A DNA stretch of 64,000 nt, from the NCBI RefSeq assembly GCF_019049255.1, contig NZ_JAGMUJ010000070.1:33444-97443 (forward strand), read 5' to 3'. This DNA is from Streptomyces sp. AC558_RSS880 (lineage in GTDB: Bacteria > Actinomycetota > Actinomycetes > Streptomycetales > Streptomycetaceae). Of this stretch, positions 61,352-64,000 are shown piece after piece. Each line of letters opens with the position of its first letter. Within the stretch, counting starts at the first letter, position 1. Made by a program: the position numbers and the translations under genes. The notes under the pieces were generated by a model, which searched no databases, was not told the origin of the DNA, and saw nothing but the letters and a program-made list of their open reading frames with translations.

Positions 61352-62182
61352 TCAAGCGCCGTCGATGCGGTCGAGCAGCGCCCGAGCCTCGACGGTGCGG
61401 CGGTGGTTCGGGCCGAAGGCGGCCAGGCAGGCGTCGTGAGCGGCTGCGGCCCGGAGGCGGGCCTCGGTACCGCGGCCCAGGCCCAGCAGGGCGGTGGCCA
61501 CAGCCAGCTCGACGGCGCCGGTCTCCGGGCGGCGCTGCTCCTCGGGCAGACTGCGGCGCAGCTCGTCGGCGCGCTCCGCCTCGGCGAGAGCCTCCTCGTG
61601 GCGGGCCTGGCCGTTGAGGCTGCGGGCCAGGCCGAGCCGCAGGACCAGAGAGAACCGGTCCGGTACGCGGTGGGCGGCAAGGGCCTCGCGGGCGAGCGCC
61701 TCGGCCTGCGGGTGGCGTCCCTGCGCGTTGAGGGCGAAGATCAGTCCGTTGCGGGCGGCCGCCGCTATGAGCGGCATCTCCGGCTCTGTACCGCGGGTCG
61801 CGGCCCGGGCGACGGCCGCACACTCTGCCTCGCACTCGGCGTGCCGGGCGAGCGCGGTCAGCACCTGGGCGCGGTCCGAGCGCAGCTTCAGGGTCTGCGG
61901 GTGTTCGGCTCCGAAGACCCTGCCGAAGACCGGCAGCACTGCGTCATAGGTGGCGAGGGCCTCGGCGTGGCGGCCTTGGGCGCCCGTCGCGAGCGCGGCG
62001 ATACTCAGCGCCAGCGGTGCGTACCTGTCGTCGCGCAGCCGGGACCGGGACGCAGCCACGGCGCGGGCCTCAGCCTCCGCCTCGGCATAGCGCCCGGCCT
62101 GGTACAGGGCCGTGGCCTGGCCCAAGGGGGATCTCATCAACTGCCCGGCGTCGTTTCGGCCGCGCGGCCGGAAGAATTTCAT
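61352..62182 (-). CDS. Tetratricopeptide-repeat protein
   Basis: This 276-aa helical protein has at least five TPR-like pairs (ATALYQAGRYAEAEAEARAV, ATGAQGRHAEALATYDAVLP, ALNAQGRHPQAEALAREALA, SLNGQARHEEALAEAERADE, ALLGLGRGTEARLRAAAAHD) and a kinesin-light-chain-like FGxxHPxTLxxR motif. Likely a cytosolic protein-interaction scaffold. Start 62182 (MKFFRPRG) is chosen over the longer frame. No partner gene nearby. Confidence 0.8.
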   Translation of the reverse strand: MKFFRPRGRNDAGQLMRSPLGQATALYQAGRYAEAEAEARAVAASRSRLRDDRYAPLALSIAALATGAQGRHAEALATYDAVLPVFGRVFGAEHPQTLKLRSDRAQVLTALARHAECEAECAAVARAATRGTEPEMPLIAAAARNGLIFALNAQGRHPQAEALAREALAAHRVPDRFSLVLRLGLARSLNGQARHEEALAEAERADELRRSLPEEQRRPETGAVELAVATALLGLGRGTEARLRAAAAHDACLAAFGPNHRRTVEARALLDRIDGA

Positions 62183-62638
62183 GCCCGGAGCATACGGATG
62201 CTGTGCACGCCCGTTCGGCGGGCCCACACCACCGGGGAGTCAGGCGGGCAGTGCGAACTCGCGCCGCACCACGGTGAAGCGAGGCGTTGAACGACAAGCC
62301 GAGTGCCGGAGCGGCCAACGGTCAGGCATTGCGCAGACCCCGACCACGACCGCCAGGACTCCGACCACAAGGCCTACCGCAGCAGGTCAACGCCGTGCGC
62401 AGGCCATTGCGCAGCCGAACGTGCAGCGATTGCGCAGCCGCCCGTGGTGTCAAGTCGGCTTCTTGCGCGAGGTTCCCGTCCCAGCGGCTCCGATGACCGA
62501 CCTGCTCCAGCACGGCTCCAGCGCCTACTGAGATCGGTCGGCCACCCCAGCGAACGGCTGCTCGCCACCTGCTGAGGACGCGGCCCGATGGTTGCTTCAG
62601 GCCGCAGCACCAGCGGCCTGGGAGTTCCACCGGGACGA
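62183..62638. other. Intergenic region without recognised gene
   Basis: ATTGCGCAG occurs three times (62328, 62406, 62429), otherwise nothing clear. Confidence 0.4.
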
Positions 62639-63223
62639 TCACCCTTCGCCCGCCTGCCGCCCCTCCGCCAGGTCCCGTACCGCCCGCTCCAGCCGCGTTC
62701 GCCGAGTCTCCGGCGTCGCGGCCTGGAGCAGCGGGAGCATCACGAGGTAGCGGGCGGTCCGGTCGAGCGCGTCGAACGCCGCACGCGCCGCCGGGTCCGC
62801 GGCGAGCGCCGCGGCAAGGTCGCCCGGGACCACAGCGGTCGCCTGCGACGCGTACGCGCGGTCCCAGCGGCCGTCCTCCTGGGCCCGCCGGACCTCGGCG
62901 AGGCCGGGCTCTCGCATCCGGCCCGCCGCCGCCAGCGCCGCGACCTTCTCGACGTTCACCCGCGACCACAGGCTCCTGGGCCGCCGCGGTCCGTATTTCT
63001 GCAGGTAGTATCGGTCGTCCAGGCCCCGGCGCTGCCCGGAGATCCAGCCCCAGCACAGTCCCACGTCGACCAGTTCGTCATCCGTGACCGACGCGATCCC
63101 CGACGCCTTCTTCGCCACCTTGACCCACACACCCTCACGGCGGGTGTGATGTTCGGCCAGCCAGTCCTCAAAAGCCGCCGCATCCTCGAACGCGACGACC
63201 TCCACCCCGTCGAACTCCACCAT
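62639..63223 (-). CDS. YdeI/OmpD-associated family protein
   Basis: This 194-aa protein matches the YdeI (bacteriocin-protection) family: FEDWLAEHHTRREGVWVKVA, VDVGLCWGWISGQRRGLDDR, YYLQKYGPRRPRSLWSRVNV with EKVAALAAAGRM and a C-terminal helical part (ALDRTARYLVMLPLLQAATP with ETRRTRL). Function in actinobacteria unknown. The ATG at 63223 (MVEFDG) is the family start. Confidence 0.88.
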   Translation of the reverse strand: MVEFDGVEVVAFEDAAAFEDWLAEHHTRREGVWVKVAKKASGIASVTDDELVDVGLCWGWISGQRRGLDDRYYLQKYGPRRPRSLWSRVNVEKVAALAAAGRMREPGLAEVRRAQEDGRWDRAYASQATAVVPGDLAAALAADPAARAAFDALDRTARYLVMLPLLQAATPETRRTRLERAVRDLAEGRQAGEG

Positions 63224-63542
63224 GCGGGCCAGGCTAGCCCGGTCACGCCCTGGTGGACCTTCCCGGTCACAGCACTGCTGTTGCGGGACATGACGTTGGT
63301 GACACAGGCCGATGCCGGTGAAACCGAGGTGCCTCGACGGGCACGGGTCGGGTAGCGTGCGGACCATGTCGAGTCCTGAGTCAGACACGGTGGGGGCTTT
63401 CGGTCACGCCGTCAGCCCCCTGAACCACTGAGCTCATAGCCCTGTCGTCGCGCCGTATTCTGCGGTGGGACGCGTGTGCCCCTGGGGCTGGCCGCGGTGA
63501 CGAGATGACCTTTCCGTGCTTCTCCTCACCTCGGAGCCACTC
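63224..63542. other. Upstream region of the exporter gene
   Basis: About 320 bp between divergent genes, containing the promoter and leader of the cmx-like gene. A small G-rich leader frame (GTG at 63477 to TGA at 63507) could be an attenuator peptide but is unproven. Confidence 0.4.
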
Positions 63543-64000
63543 GATGCCTCTCCCGCTGTACCTGCTTGCCCTGGCGGTCTTCGCCATGGGCACCTCGGAG
63601 TTCATGCTCGCCGGCCTGTTGCCGGACATCGCCTCAGAGCTCGACGTCACCGTCGGGACAGCAGGCGTGCTCACCTCGGCCTTCGCGATCGGCATGATCG
63701 TCGGCGCCCCCCTGGTGGCCGCGCTTGCCCGCGACTGGCCCAGGCGTTCCAGCCTTCTGGGGTTCATCCTCGCTTTCACGGCAGCTCACGCCGTGGGCGC
63801 CGTCACCACGAGCTTTCCGGTCCTGTTCGCCACCCGGGTCGTCGCCGCGCTCGCGAACGCAGGGTTCCTTGCAGTCGCTCTGACGGCTGCGGCCACGCTG
63901 GTCTCGCCCGACAAGAAGGGACGTGCGCTGGCCGTACTGCTGTCAGGCACGACGATGGCCACGATCGCCGGTGTCCCTGGTGGGTCGGTACTCGGCACGT
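63543..64000 (+). CDS. Cmx/CmlR-type chloramphenicol-efflux MFS transporter, 5' part
   Basis: The frame from ATG 63543 runs off the window after about 152 residues. It has the first five membrane helices and matches actinobacterial Cmx/CmrA exporters: FAMGTSEFMLAGLLPDIASE, LTSAFAIGMIVGAPLVAALA, RVVAALANAGFLAVALTAAA and GVPGGSVLG. The antiporter motif C-like GVPGG is present. Likely exports amphenicols with proton antiport; real substrate unproven. GGAG lies about 9 nt upstream. Confidence 0.88.

Noticed and set aside
62328..62437. Three ATTGCGCAG copies as a possible binding-site array
   Set aside because: Spacing is irregular (78 and 23 bp), and no regulator or promoter context supports function.

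Overview
The window is high-GC actinobacterial DNA, almost certainly Streptomyces. The evidence is strong G/C bias at third codon positions, GTG and TTG starts, a nourseothricin-type acetyltransferase, Streptomyces-type IS families, a CebR-type operator in front of a cellulose-type LPMO, and many divergent regulator/oxidoreductase pairs. More than twenty insertion-sequence copies or fragments (IS6, IS5, IS110, IS3, IS21, IS701, IS1380, IS1182 and ISAs1 types) suggest an unstable accessory region, perhaps a chromosome arm or a linear plasmid. No rRNA, tRNA or CRISPR array was seen.

Layout: 0-2.5 kb holds an IS6 remnant in an IS21 remnant, an immunity-like gene and an IS5 element whose transposase reads across a -1 slippery site. 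2.5-5.2 kb is a MarR/SDR/old-yellow-enzyme detoxification unit. 5.2-8.8 kb has a nearly complete IS6 copy, a MerR regulator and a mosaic of four broken transposases with a CTGT microsatellite. 8.8-12.4 kb has a quinone reductase/AraC pair, a nat1-like acetyltransferase and an EF-hand protein. 13.0-17.3 kb is the most interesting unit: a tightly coupled four-gene operon of an MfnB-like furan synthase, an aldehyde dehydrogenase, an aryl-alcohol-type dehydrogenase and a carboxyl-methyltransferase-like enzyme. This looks like an undescribed furan-metabolite pathway. 17.2-23.6 kb carries a truncated YciI gene, an APH, a DUF1304 protein, a secreted protein, a TetR/esterase pair and an RNA cyclic phosphodiesterase.

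24-30 kb holds an IS701-like element with 43-bp inverted repeats, a small membrane protein, a flavin monooxygenase/TetR pair, and fused IS5 and deleted IS6 elements. 30.5-33 kb is a small isoprenoid unit (helical protein, polyprenyl synthase, MpaB/Lcp-type oxygenase), followed by a nicotinamidase and an orphan protein. 35-40.5 kb is another IS graveyard around an HxlR/VOC pair and one apparently intact IS5-like element with an AGT target duplication. 40.5-51.6 kb has a secreted lipase, an unusual three-gene sensor/sensor-like/regulator system, an XRE regulator/quinone reductase pair, an antitoxin-VOC fusion scar, a NarL-type two-component system, a Clp N-domain protein and a DUF551-like protein.

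52.6-64 kb holds polysaccharide-degrading genes (Tat-exported GH26 mannanase with LacI-type operators, AA10 LPMO with a CebR box), an RTX-repeat secreted protein, more IS6 and integrase-type remnants, a TPR protein, a YdeI-like protein and the start of a Cmx-type chloramphenicol exporter. Overall this is an accessory region of self-regulated detoxification pairs, resistance genes, polymer degradation and two small possible metabolite operons, repeatedly rearranged by IS elements.
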